Of a DNA stretch of 46,854 nt, positions 32,292 through 40,693 are shown piece by piece. How positions within the stretch are numbered: position 1 is the first letter of the stretch; each line of letters opens with the position of its first letter. Origin of the DNA: Sulfurovum sp. (lineage in GTDB: Bacteria > Campylobacterota > Campylobacteria > Campylobacterales > Sulfurovaceae); contig JAUUDF010000013.1 in NCBI GenBank assembly GCA_030826885.1, positions 1-46,854 of the forward strand, read 5' to 3'. The translations under genes were made by a program, and so were the position numbers. Below the pieces are notes generated by a model. The model saw only the letters and a program-made list of their open reading frames with translations, ran no database searches and was not told the origin of the DNA.

Positions 32292-34022
32292 TCAATAGAG
32301 CCGTACCCCTCCGGTATTGAGCTTCGTCTTGGTAGTTAAAAAAGCACCGGTGCTGATGCGCTCCCGCACACGCTTCAAGACACGACGCGTCTCCTTTTCT
32401 GTCGCAAACGGTCCGATGAGCACTTTGAACTCTCTGCCCGGAATCACTTTATAGGGAAGATGCTCACGTGCGATCTTTTGAAGATACGCATGGCTCGGGT
32501 AGTGAGCGAACGAACCTGCCTGCACATAAAAAGGTTTGGGGATGCCGGCATCCGGAACAGATACGTCGTGGTATGCGTCTTTTTTTACAACCGGATCTGG
32601 TGCAGCGACAACGGCACTGCCACCCCTTCCTTTATAGCCCACGAGCCACAGAATAATCGCATCTTCAAGCTTTGCCGCTTTCCATCGGCTTTTTTTGGTA
32701 TTGACAAGAATGACCGTTGTGTAGTATCTGCCGTTTCGGCTCTTGACATACCCGGCAATGTTTTTGGCATGTTTAAGCGTACCCGTTTTCATCCAGGCAC
32801 GCTTACGCGCAGCCGTACCGCGAAAACGCCGTTTGATCGTCCCGTCCACCCCCGCAATGGAGAGTGTCTGCATCCACCGCATGCCGTAACGTACATAGGC
32901 ATGGTCCAGCAGCGTCGCAAGCTGTTTTGCATTGAGTTTCGAGCTTCGCGAGAGACCGCTTCCGTTGTCGATGTGCAGTGTGCCCTTTCCCAGTGCACCG
33001 TGTGCCATAAGAATTTTGCGAATCGCACGACGCCCCTTTTCAAGCGTAGCCGGCGCACCAAACTCCCTGGCACCCAGAAGCAGCAAAATATGGCGCGCAT
33101 AGAGGTTGTTCGATTTTTTGGCGGTCTTTGCGATGATCTTCTCCAATGGTACGGCATAGTGTGTAAAGAGTATTCTCGCGCTCTTTGGCACTTTGGCAAG
33201 ACGCATCGTTCCGTCTACCGTAACACCGCTCTCTTTCAGTGCCGCGCTGAGGGCATAATAAAAAGAGAGGTAGGGCTTGGTGATCACCTGACATATATCA
33301 CGCTTCTGGCACCGTTTGGAAATGGTTCCTTTCAGCCATACTTCCGGTACCGCTTTGGAGTCGTCTATCTTGACATGCGGCCAGGCGTATCGTCCTCGGC
33401 AGGGTCTGTTCACCCTTTTGAGCTGATTATGGATGATATAGCTGCCGTCAGGACTTTTTTTGCTGACACTGTTCTTTCGCGGCTCCACACAGATGGTGCT
33501 GACACGTTCATTGAACATCATCGCGTCAGGCATGGCATTGTAGGGGCTGTAGGGATTTTCATCGAATTTGGAGCTGTTTTTCGTTCCGACTCTAAAGTAG
33601 CTTCTGTCAATGACAATGCTGCCTGTAATATGGCGAACCCCTTTCTGTTTTATCTGCGAAACGATTGCATCCAGATTGGAGGAACCCAGTGTCGGGTCAC
33701 CGAACCCTTTGACAATGAGGTTGCCCCGGAGTGTCCCGTTAACGATCCTACCGTTAACATAGAACTGTGTCGGCCAGCGGTAGTCAAACCCCAGTTTCAG
33801 TACCGCCGCATAGAGGGTCATCACCTTAATGACCGATGCCGGAGTCCGTGTCGTTTGGGCATTGAGCGAAGCGACCACACGGCTGCTGCTGCCCGCTTCT
33901 TTAATGTAAACGGAAATGTCCGACTTTGGAATGCCGGACTGTCGAATGGCACTCTCTATGCCTGCAGGCAGTGCCCATACCGCTACGCTCAAAAATACCG
34001 CCGCTATGAAAACTCTGATCAT
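32292..34022 (-). CDS. dacB: PBP4-type D-Ala-D-Ala carboxypeptidase/endopeptidase with SPOR domain
   Basis: 576 residues. Signal peptide MIRVFIAAVFLSVAVWALPAG. Peptidase S13 motifs are Ser63-V-I-Lys66 (TPASVIKVM), SNN in AKKSNNLYARHIL and KTG in WMKTGTLKHAKN. The C-terminus adds a SPOR domain (FYVQAGSFAHYPSHAYLQK ... FKVLIGPFATEKE), which binds denuded glycan at division sites and is uncommon on PBP4. It trims or opens peptide crosslinks in the periplasm. Its start overlaps the ovoB stop (ATGA), so it is coupled to that operon. Confidence 0.93.
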   Translation of the reverse strand: MIRVFIAAVFLSVAVWALPAGIESAIRQSGIPKSDISVYIKEAGSSSRVVASLNAQTTRTPASVIKVMTLYAAVLKLGFDYRWPTQFYVNGRIVNGTLRGNLIVKGFGDPTLGSSNLDAIVSQIKQKGVRHITGSIVIDRSYFRVGTKNSSKFDENPYSPYNAMPDAMMFNERVSTICVEPRKNSVSKKSPDGSYIIHNQLKRVNRPCRGRYAWPHVKIDDSKAVPEVWLKGTISKRCQKRDICQVITKPYLSFYYALSAALKESGVTVDGTMRLAKVPKSARILFTHYAVPLEKIIAKTAKKSNNLYARHILLLLGAREFGAPATLEKGRRAIRKILMAHGALGKGTLHIDNGSGLSRSSKLNAKQLATLLDHAYVRYGMRWMQTLSIAGVDGTIKRRFRGTAARKRAWMKTGTLKHAKNIAGYVKSRNGRYYTTVILVNTKKSRWKAAKLEDAIILWLVGYKGRGGSAVVAAPDPVVKKDAYHDVSVPDAGIPKPFYVQAGSFAHYPSHAYLQKIAREHLPYKVIPGREFKVLIGPFATEKETRRVLKRVRERISTGAFLTTKTKLNTGGVRLY

Positions 34023-35191
34023 CCAAACCTCTTTCTGTAAGCCTTCAGCAGCCGATCCATCGCCTCTTCAAGCATACTGCGTGACGTACCGACATTCAGA
34101 CGCATAAACCCTTCTGCCACTCTACCGAAATCCGACCCGCTGTTGAGTCCCAGCTTCGCTTCTGTTACGAAGAATTGTACCAGCGCTTCCTGTGAAAGCC
34201 CCAGCTTCCTGCAATCAAGCCACATCAGAAAGGTCGCTTCGTTGGGTACGGGAACAATGGGAATCTTCTCTGTTTCAAGAAAGGCCTGCACATAGGCAAT
34301 ATTGCCAGACAAATGCCCTTTGAGTGCCTCCAACCATGCGTCGCCCCCCTCATAGGCGGCCATGAGTGCTTCGATGCCGAAAGGGTTGCCGTTGGTAATG
34401 CCCGATCTGTCCTGTTCTCTTCGGTAGCTTCTGCGCAAATGGCTGTTCGCGATCACGGCAAAAGAGGTATTGAGCCCTGCGATATTGAAGGTTTTCGAAG
34501 GTGCATTGAGAACAATACAGTGTTCCCTCGCCGCTTCGATGCTTCCGAGACTTCGGTGCATCCGTCCAAAGACGATATCTCCGTGAATTTCATCGGAAAC
34601 GATGGTCACACCGTTGGCTATGCAGATCGCAACAAGCCGTTCAAGCTCTGCATCGTGCCACGCTCTTGCCGTAGGGTTGTGAGGGGAGCAAAGCAGCATC
34701 AGTGTCGCCTCTTTGGCTTTGGCCTCAAGGTCGTCAAAATCCATCCTGTAGCATCCGTTCTCATAACACAGCCTGTTCTCCAGCAGCCTGCGGTTGCGAT
34801 GCTTCACCGAGGAGAAAAAGGGCGGATAGATAGGTGTCTGCACAATGACCCCCTCTTTCTCTTTGGAAAACGCTTCAATGGCGAAGTTCAAAGAGGGAAC
34901 CACGCCGTAACAGGGTACGATCCACTCCTTTTCTATCTGCCAGCCGTAACGTTTGGCATACCAACCTTTGATGGCTTCATAGTATCGCTCGGGGTAGGTT
35001 GTGTAGCCGTAAACCGGATGTGCGGCGCGTTGTTTTATTGCCACCTGCACACATTCGGGGGAGGCTATGTCCATATCTGCCACCCAGAGCGGCAGCAGAT
35101 CGCGGGTACCGAACTTTTTGACCACATCGTCATACTTGGTGGTGTAGGTACCGCTGCGGTCTATGGCATCGAAATTCACATACGCTCCCAT
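34019..35191 (-). CDS. ovoB: PLP-dependent C-S lyase, probable OvoB
   Basis: 390 residues of the MalY/PatB family. Motifs: LLPLWVADMDIASPE, HPVYGYTTYPERYYEAIKGW, SPHNPTARAW, VSDEIHGDIVFG (Asp200) and the PLP Lys233 in LNAPSKTFNIAGL. On sequence alone it is a cystathionine beta-lyase-like enzyme. It overlaps ovoA by 16 bases, and ovothiol synthesis needs a PLP sulfoxide lyase (OvoB) to cut 5-histidylcysteine sulfoxide, so that role is the best inference. It also overlaps dacB by 4 bases. Confidence 0.8.
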   Translation of the reverse strand: MGAYVNFDAIDRSGTYTTKYDDVVKKFGTRDLLPLWVADMDIASPECVQVAIKQRAAHPVYGYTTYPERYYEAIKGWYAKRYGWQIEKEWIVPCYGVVPSLNFAIEAFSKEKEGVIVQTPIYPPFFSSVKHRNRRLLENRLCYENGCYRMDFDDLEAKAKEATLMLLCSPHNPTARAWHDAELERLVAICIANGVTIVSDEIHGDIVFGRMHRSLGSIEAAREHCIVLNAPSKTFNIAGLNTSFAVIANSHLRRSYRREQDRSGITNGNPFGIEALMAAYEGGDAWLEALKGHLSGNIAYVQAFLETEKIPIVPVPNEATFLMWLDCRKLGLSQEALVQFFVTEAKLGLNSGSDFGRVAEGFMRLNVGTSRSMLEEAMDRLLKAYRKRFG

Positions 35192-37296
35192 ACACTCATC
35201 TGGGCGACGGTATGCTGATGTTTGCGTGCCGTCTCTTCAATGACAAACTCCACATCACGGGTGTCAAGCAGCCTGAAGTCGTTTTCGAGTATCTCCTTGA
35301 GTCCCTGCAGTGTAGTGACATTCTCCCCGTCCCGTTTGTAGCCGCCTATCCACTTCTCTCTGGGGGTCGACTCCTCCTGCCATGTATAGGGAGAGGTCAG
35401 AATAAGCAGTCCCCCCTTACGAATGCGCGGAGCCATCGATACAAGAAATTTTTCCGGATCATAGAGCCGGTCTATCAGGTTTCCGGCAAAGACAAGGTCA
35501 AAATCGGTAAAGATCGGCTTGAGATTGCACGCATCCGCCTGCCAGAAGTTCACTTTCTTCGACGCATGCTCCAGCCCGAACTTGTTCAGACGTACCTCGT
35601 GGAGTCTCTCTATGTCACCCTCAACAGGCGTGGCGTAACGCAGCAGTCCGCTCTCTTTAAGCCGCAGTGCCTCCTGAATGAATCGTGCGGAGAAATCCAC
35701 TCCTATCACCTCATCGAACTCACGTGCCAGCTCGAAACTGCTGCGGCCTATGGCGCAACCGACATCGAAAGCTCTCTGCAGACTGCGCCCCTGCATATAC
35801 TCTATTGCCAGTTTGGCACAGGTTTCGGGGTAATTGGGTACACCGAAACGGTTCTCTCCCCAGCCAAAATGACAATACTGTGCGACAATACGGTCATGGG
35901 TGTAGGCATTGCTCATGATCTTCTCCTCATACTTACTCTGCACATAACGGAATCCCGTATGCTGGTAAAAATGTTTCCGAAACGCGTAACGGCTGTCGGC
36001 AATCGCCAGATTCCCGCAACTGATCCACGAACCGCCCTTAATAAGATTGTGCTTTCCATCAAAGGTCGGTACAGTGAAATCATCGTAAAACGGATGCACT
36101 TCAAACCCCTCGAAGGGATAGATAGGTGTGCGTGTCCATTGCCAGACATTACCCGCCACATCGTAAAAACCGCCGTGGCCATACCTGTCTACAGGCACGG
36201 AAGAAGCGTATTTTCGCAGCGCAATATTGACATCCGTATCGTTCTTTTTCATCCAGACATCATAGTCGGGCAGTTGCGTAAAGGTGCGTAAACGGGTATA
36301 TTCGTCTTCAGTAGGCAACTGCAGCGTTACACCCTCTTTGGTACTTTTCCAGTGACAGAAGGCTTCCGCTTCGAGTGCATTGACCTCTACCGGCCAGTTC
36401 ATCGGCAGTGCAATCTCTGCGGCAAGTGTACGCAGACGGTACCCCTCCTCTGTTTTTATCCAAAATCTCGGATGCTCCGCCTTGACATACGCTCGCCAGG
36501 CATTGCCCTCTTCATCCCACCATCGTGCATCGGCATACCCTCCGTCTTCGACAAAGTCAAGGTACTCCCTGTTGGAAACCAGATATTTCGATGCCCTGAA
36601 CGCGGGTATATGGGCTTCATGTCTGCCGTACTCGTTATCCCACCCGTAAAAGTGCGCATTGCGCGGTTTTCCCAGAGAGACCTTGCCCGAGGGGACATCC
36701 TGCAAGCTATTCCCCGGTGCGTCACCGCTTTGCAGGCAGAGGGGCCATACCTCATTGCCCTGCAGCATCTCAAGCGGTAGCTGCCGAATGAGCACTGACG
36801 AGGTTTCAAGATGGATATTCTCATGCTCTATCCCCATCAAAACAACCCACCACGGAGACTCCCAGCCAATAGGCAGTGTGACGGGAAGGGTCTCAATCAG
36901 CCTGCTGACGACATCATACACCTCTTTGCGATAACGGCGTGTCTCCTTCAGTGTCGGCCAGTCGTAATGGCGCTCGTCCAGATCATCCCAGGCCATTTCA
37001 TCGACCCCGACCGCAAACACAGACTCCATATGCGGATCGATCCGCCTCTCTATGAGACCGGCAAGTTTAAGTTTGTTTATAAAAAAGGTCGCGGTATGGC
37101 CGTAGTAGAAAATAAGCGGATGTCGCAGCGGATCGGCTTTTTGGTAGTATGCCTTTTCATCGGCTATGAGATCAAAAAGCGCTTCATAGCGGGTATAGCA
37201 GTATTGAAAGTAGGTCTTTATCTCCGCACGCTTCGCCTCGGAGTCATTCCCATCGAGTATCGGCATGCGCAGCGAAGAGGGATGGGTATAACGCAT
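35176..37296 (-). CDS. ovoA: 5-histidylcysteine sulfoxide synthase / methyltransferase OvoA
   Basis: 706 residues in three parts. The N-terminal DinB-like domain holds the iron triad: His67 (YYGHTATFF) plus His158 and His162 in HENIHLE. The middle is a formylglycine-enzyme-like sulfoxide synthase domain (about 200-455: GGYADARWWDEEGNAW, DVAGNVWQWTRTPIY, GGSWISCGNLAIADSRYAFR). The C-terminal methyltransferase starts near 460 (FDVGCAIGRSSFELA, GVDFSARFIQEAL). The enzyme joins histidine and cysteine with oxygen and later N-methylates the mercaptohistidine to ovothiol A, an antioxidant thiol. EgtB lacks the methyltransferase, so OvoA is favoured. Confidence 0.93.
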   Translation of the reverse strand: MRYTHPSSLRMPILDGNDSEAKRAEIKTYFQYCYTRYEALFDLIADEKAYYQKADPLRHPLIFYYGHTATFFINKLKLAGLIERRIDPHMESVFAVGVDEMAWDDLDERHYDWPTLKETRRYRKEVYDVVSRLIETLPVTLPIGWESPWWVVLMGIEHENIHLETSSVLIRQLPLEMLQGNEVWPLCLQSGDAPGNSLQDVPSGKVSLGKPRNAHFYGWDNEYGRHEAHIPAFRASKYLVSNREYLDFVEDGGYADARWWDEEGNAWRAYVKAEHPRFWIKTEEGYRLRTLAAEIALPMNWPVEVNALEAEAFCHWKSTKEGVTLQLPTEDEYTRLRTFTQLPDYDVWMKKNDTDVNIALRKYASSVPVDRYGHGGFYDVAGNVWQWTRTPIYPFEGFEVHPFYDDFTVPTFDGKHNLIKGGSWISCGNLAIADSRYAFRKHFYQHTGFRYVQSKYEEKIMSNAYTHDRIVAQYCHFGWGENRFGVPNYPETCAKLAIEYMQGRSLQRAFDVGCAIGRSSFELAREFDEVIGVDFSARFIQEALRLKESGLLRYATPVEGDIERLHEVRLNKFGLEHASKKVNFWQADACNLKPIFTDFDLVFAGNLIDRLYDPEKFLVSMAPRIRKGGLLILTSPYTWQEESTPREKWIGGYKRDGENVTTLQGLKEILENDFRLLDTRDVEFVIEETARKHQHTVAQMSVWERM

Positions 37297-37308
37297 CGAA
37301 GAGAGAAC

Positions 37309-37647
37309 CTAAAAATCGACTTTCTCTTTGGAACTCTCTATCATTGAAACAATAATGGTATAGAGGTTGGCAATGACCGCCCCAATGACCAGCCCGATGG
37401 CAATATCTCTGTTTTGGTAGAACTGCAGCGCAAAGAATGCCGGAATAAGGTGCAAATCGGCCACAAGCGAGCCGGCAAGCAGCTCTGCTGAGAGAATGTT
37501 TCGCACCCCTATCTTTAAAATGGTAGAGACCATATTGACCGACCCGGCAATGAACAGTGCCGTTACCGAATCCTCATAGAGAAACGCCGCCGATGTCGTC
37601 AAAGACATCAACGTAAAAAAGATATAAAAGACTTTACCCCATTGCAT
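37309..37647 (-). CDS. Small membrane protein (DUF6394-like)
   Basis: 112 residues with three hydrophobic helices. The central VRNILSAELLAGSLVADLHLIPAF is conserved-looking; I associate it with an uncharacterised family found in this class (DUF6394), from memory. GGAGG lies upstream of the ATG. Transcribed toward ovoA, which starts 13 bases after its stop, so it may head the ovoA-ovoB-dacB operon. Function unknown. Confidence 0.7.
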   Translation of the reverse strand: MQWGKVFYIFFTLMSLTTSAAFLYEDSVTALFIAGSVNMVSTILKIGVRNILSAELLAGSLVADLHLIPAFFALQFYQNRDIAIGLVIGAVIANLYTIIVSMIESSKEKVDF

Positions 37648-37704
37648 AACATTCCCTCCTTTAAGGAAAACTTTTTATTCAAGAGATTACAAAACCCCAT
37701 CAAT

Positions 37705-37726
37705 AAAAAGCTTTTCAAAGAAAAGC
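37705..37726 (-). terminator. Rho-independent terminator of the yajC-secD-secF operon
   Basis: On the minus strand, GCTTTTC-ttt-GAAAAGC (37710-37726) is followed by TTTTTATT. It lies about 75 bases past the secF stop. Confidence 0.8.
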
Positions 37727-37744
37727 ATACCAAAACTATGCACT

Positions 37745-37795
37745 GTTCATTATTAATTATTCATTTTGCAAAAGTGGTTTATACCACTTTTGCAA
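37745..37795. repeat. Short 7-base array and a 12-bp hairpin after secF
   Basis: TGTTCAT, TATTAAT, TATTCAT is a small 7-base array. It abuts a perfect hairpin, TTGCAAAAGTGG (37766-37777) with CCACTTTTGCAA (37784-37795), 4 bases past the secF stop. The hairpin may aid termination or protect the mRNA 3' end. Confidence 0.55.
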
Positions 37796-37799
37796 TGTA

Positions 37800-38771
37800 C
37801 TACAGCGTGCCGCCTTCGTACATTTTTCGCATTTTCTCTTTCTCCTGCTCCCGTTTGCGTTTTTCGGCTGCTTTTTCCCGGAAGTCTTTAACCGAGAAGC
37901 CTAACCACATCAAAATAGGCGAGGCGACGAAAATAGAGGAGTAGGTACCCACAACCACACCGACAAGGAGGGTAAAACTGAAACCTTTGATGATCTCTCC
38001 GCCAAACAGAAAGAGGGTCAGTACCACGAAGAACGTCGTCAGCGAGGTCAGTGTAGTACGCGAGAGGGTCTGTGTGACAGACTCGTCAATGATCTTGTCA
38101 AGCGCTGTCTCTTTACTGCTTCCTATCCCCTCTCTGATACGGTCGAAAACAATGATCGTATCGTTAAGCGAGTATCCCAAAATGGTCAACAGCGCCGCGA
38201 GTGTATCGAGATTAACCTCGATGTTGAAAAGCACGACCGCACCCATGGCGATGGTCACATCGTGTACCAGTGCCATGACCGACGCTACGGCAAAACGCCA
38301 CTCAAAACGGAACGATACATAGATAAGAATACCCAAAATCGCCAGTACCAGCGACATGATCCCCTTCTCTCTCAGCTCCGAACCGACCTTTGCACCGACC
38401 ATATCGACACGGCGTACCTCAAAGGTACCTGTCCCTTGAAGCAGTTCACGCATCGTATCACCCATATCTTTTCCCAGAGACTTGCTGCTGTTCTTGGTAC
38501 GGATAATGATCTCATCGTCACTGCCAAAGTAGGTGACGCTTGCACTCTCGTAACGCTTGTCTTTGCTAATCGCTTCGCGCACTTTTTTGATGGGTGCTTT
38601 ACCGTCATAGTGCACCTGCACCAGCGTACCGCCGGCAAAATCAAGCCCGTAGTTAAAGCCTTTGGTAAAGATCAGTCCCAGTGAAAGAATCACCAGAGTC
38701 AAAGAGAAAATACCAAAACGCTTGCTTTTGCTCATCAGGGAGATTGGTTTGTCATACTTGAATATTTCCAT
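37800..38771 (-). CDS. secF: Protein translocase subunit SecF
   Basis: 323 residues, six membrane helices expected. Family signatures: LGLIFTKGFNYGLDFAGGTLVQV (D-F-GG motif), GSELREKGIMSLVLAILGI, LTILGYSLNDTIIVFDRIREG and LTSLTTFFVVLTLFLFGG. With SecD it uses the proton gradient to pull proteins from the SecYEG channel. Its ATG overlaps the secD stop by one base (TAATG). Confidence 0.97.
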   Translation of the reverse strand: MEIFKYDKPISLMSKSKRFGIFSLTLVILSLGLIFTKGFNYGLDFAGGTLVQVHYDGKAPIKKVREAISKDKRYESASVTYFGSDDEIIIRTKNSSKSLGKDMGDTMRELLQGTGTFEVRRVDMVGAKVGSELREKGIMSLVLAILGILIYVSFRFEWRFAVASVMALVHDVTIAMGAVVLFNIEVNLDTLAALLTILGYSLNDTIIVFDRIREGIGSSKETALDKIIDESVTQTLSRTTLTSLTTFFVVLTLFLFGGEIIKGFSFTLLVGVVVGTYSSIFVASPILMWLGFSVKDFREKAAEKRKREQEKEKMRKMYEGGTL

Positions 38772-40354
38772 TATTTCGCTCCCTCTGTTTTAATGCCGAA
38801 CCAGAAGCCCAGACGCTTCCTGTCGATCTTTGGCAACAGCCACTGGTAGATACCGTGTGTACCCACAATCGCCGTAAGCATCGATGCAAGGATACCGATA
38901 CCCATGGTCAGGGCAAACCCTTTAAGCGGCCCTGTTCCGTATGCCCAGAGAACCACTGCGGCAATGAGGGTCGTGACGTTTGCATCCAAAATCGCCGTAA
39001 AGGCTTTGTCGTATCCCTCCTCGATCGATTTGGCGACCGACTTGCCTTCATGCAGAAGCTCCCTGATACGCTCGTTGATAATAACGTTGGCATCGACTGC
39101 CATACCGACCGTCAGGACAATACCCGCCATACCCGGCAGCGTCAGTGTCGCGCCAAAGAGCGACATGATCGCCAAAATGAGAAAGAGGTTCCCTACCAGT
39201 GCTGCATTGGCAATAATACCTGCCATACCGTAATAGAGTATCATAAAGAAGACAACCAGCACAAATCCCAGTATCAGTGCCATCATACTTGCCTTGATGT
39301 TGTCCGCACCCAGACTCGGTCCGACAGAGCGTTTCTCCATGACATAGACCGGAGCCAGCAGTGCGCCAGAACGCAGCGCGATGGCAAGGTCATGCGCTTC
39401 ATTGAGCGTAAAGCTTCCGGATATCTGCACCCGTCCGCCGCCGATACGCTCACGAATGACCGGTGCGGAGTAGACTTTGTTATCCAACACGACCGCCATA
39501 CGCTTGCCGACCGCTTTAACCGTAAAGTCACCGAAGATCTTCGTGCCCTGACCGTTGAGGGTAAAATTGATCACCGGCTGGTTACTCTGATCAAAGCCGA
39601 CCTTTGCATCGGTCAGCATGGAACCGTCGAGTACCGGAATGGCCCGCAGCAGGTACTTTTGCGACTCATTGTAAACGTCTGGCAAAATCACATCGCCATA
39701 ACTCTTGGCTTCGTTGGGGTTCATGCTCATCACACGTGCCGCACGCTCCTCATCGACCGCCATCAGCTGCAGATGTGCCGCACGGGCGATCAGCTCTCTG
39801 ATACGCTGCTCGTCCGCCTGTGTTTTAATGCCCGGCACCTCAACAAGTATTTTGTCTTCACCCTGCTTGGCGACCGTCGGCTCTGCAAGACCGAATTCGT
39901 TCAGACGGTTACGGATGGTATCGACCGCCTGTTTGATGGCATTTTTCTTGGTACGCGCCATCTCTTCGGGTGTCATCTTGAGCGTGAATTTCAGCCCGTC
40001 ATGCGTGAGTACCGTTCCGGGAATCTCCTTCTTTGCCAACGCTGTCGCTTTGGCGACATCATCCTTGTCAAGCAGTTCAAAGGTCACGATCCCTGCATCT
40101 GCAACGCGCAGATCGTCAAAAATGATCTCTTCATCATCGAAGATATATTTGAGTGTCGCCGCAATGGACTTGGTACGCGACTCGATGGCCACATCGCTTT
40201 TAATCCCCAGCAGCATGTGAAGCCCGCCCTGCAGGTCAAGCCCAAGCGTAATTTTCTTTCCGCTCTCACTCTGTGTCAGCGACGGAATGGAAAAAACCAC
40301 CCCGAAGATGAGTGCGAACGCAAAGAGTACAATTCTGAAATTAAGCGTTTTCAT
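38771..40354 (-). CDS. secD: Protein translocase subunit SecD
   Basis: 527 residues from the ATG at 40354, which lies within the last codons of yajC; the longer frame adds residues unlike SecD. Signatures: KKITLGLDLQGGLHMLLGI, a large periplasmic P1 domain (about 60-340) with TIRNRLNEFGLAEPTV, and the C-terminal helices with GMAVDANVIINERIRE and ILDANVTTLIAAVVL. Works with SecF and YajC. Part of yajC-secD-secF. Confidence 0.96.
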   Translation of the reverse strand: MKTLNFRIVLFAFALIFGVVFSIPSLTQSESGKKITLGLDLQGGLHMLLGIKSDVAIESRTKSIAATLKYIFDDEEIIFDDLRVADAGIVTFELLDKDDVAKATALAKKEIPGTVLTHDGLKFTLKMTPEEMARTKKNAIKQAVDTIRNRLNEFGLAEPTVAKQGEDKILVEVPGIKTQADEQRIRELIARAAHLQLMAVDEERAARVMSMNPNEAKSYGDVILPDVYNESQKYLLRAIPVLDGSMLTDAKVGFDQSNQPVINFTLNGQGTKIFGDFTVKAVGKRMAVVLDNKVYSAPVIRERIGGGRVQISGSFTLNEAHDLAIALRSGALLAPVYVMEKRSVGPSLGADNIKASMMALILGFVLVVFFMILYYGMAGIIANAALVGNLFLILAIMSLFGATLTLPGMAGIVLTVGMAVDANVIINERIRELLHEGKSVAKSIEEGYDKAFTAILDANVTTLIAAVVLWAYGTGPLKGFALTMGIGILASMLTAIVGTHGIYQWLLPKIDRKRLGFWFGIKTEGAK

Positions 40355-40628
40355 TACCTGCATCGACCTTTCTGGCAACAAAGTTTCTGTCAAGTTTGAC
40401 GACTGTTTCGTCATTGAGTCTGATTTTAATGAAATCCTCTTCCGCCTTGACTACAGTCGCGATGAGTCCGCCGTTTGTAATGATCTTGTCACCTTTCTGT
40501 AAGCCTGCAATCATCGCTTCATGTGCTTTTCGCTGCTTGTTCTGCGGTCTAATGATGAGAAAGTAGAAAATCCCGAAAAGAATCAGCAATGGAATGAACG
40601 ATCCTAAAATACTGCCCTGTTGTGCCAT
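40341..40628 (-). CDS. yajC: Preprotein translocase subunit YajC
   Basis: 95 residues. One N-terminal helix (FIPLLILFGIFYFLIIRPQ) and the soluble domain with KGDKIITNGGLIATVVKAEE. The IIRPQNKQRKAHEAMI segment is the family hallmark. It associates with SecDF. The first gene of the operon, divergent from lnt. Confidence 0.96.
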   Translation of the reverse strand: MAQQGSILGSFIPLLILFGIFYFLIIRPQNKQRKAHEAMIAGLQKGDKIITNGGLIATVVKAEEDFIKIRLNDETVVKLDRNFVARKVDAGNENA

Positions 40629-40693
40629 TAAGCATCCTTTATTATGGTAAAATTGGACAATATTTTAGCACCTTTATATTAACAGGAGCCTTT

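Noticed and set aside
32460-34040. Long plus-strand open frame of 526 codons opposite dacB
   Set aside because: It is antisense to a protein with clear SVIK, SNN and KTG motifs; its own translation is Cys/His/Arg-rich, matches no family and has no ribosome site.
38855-40399. Plus-strand open frame of 514 codons opposite secD
   Set aside because: Shadow of secD; composition typical of antisense reading and no start signal.
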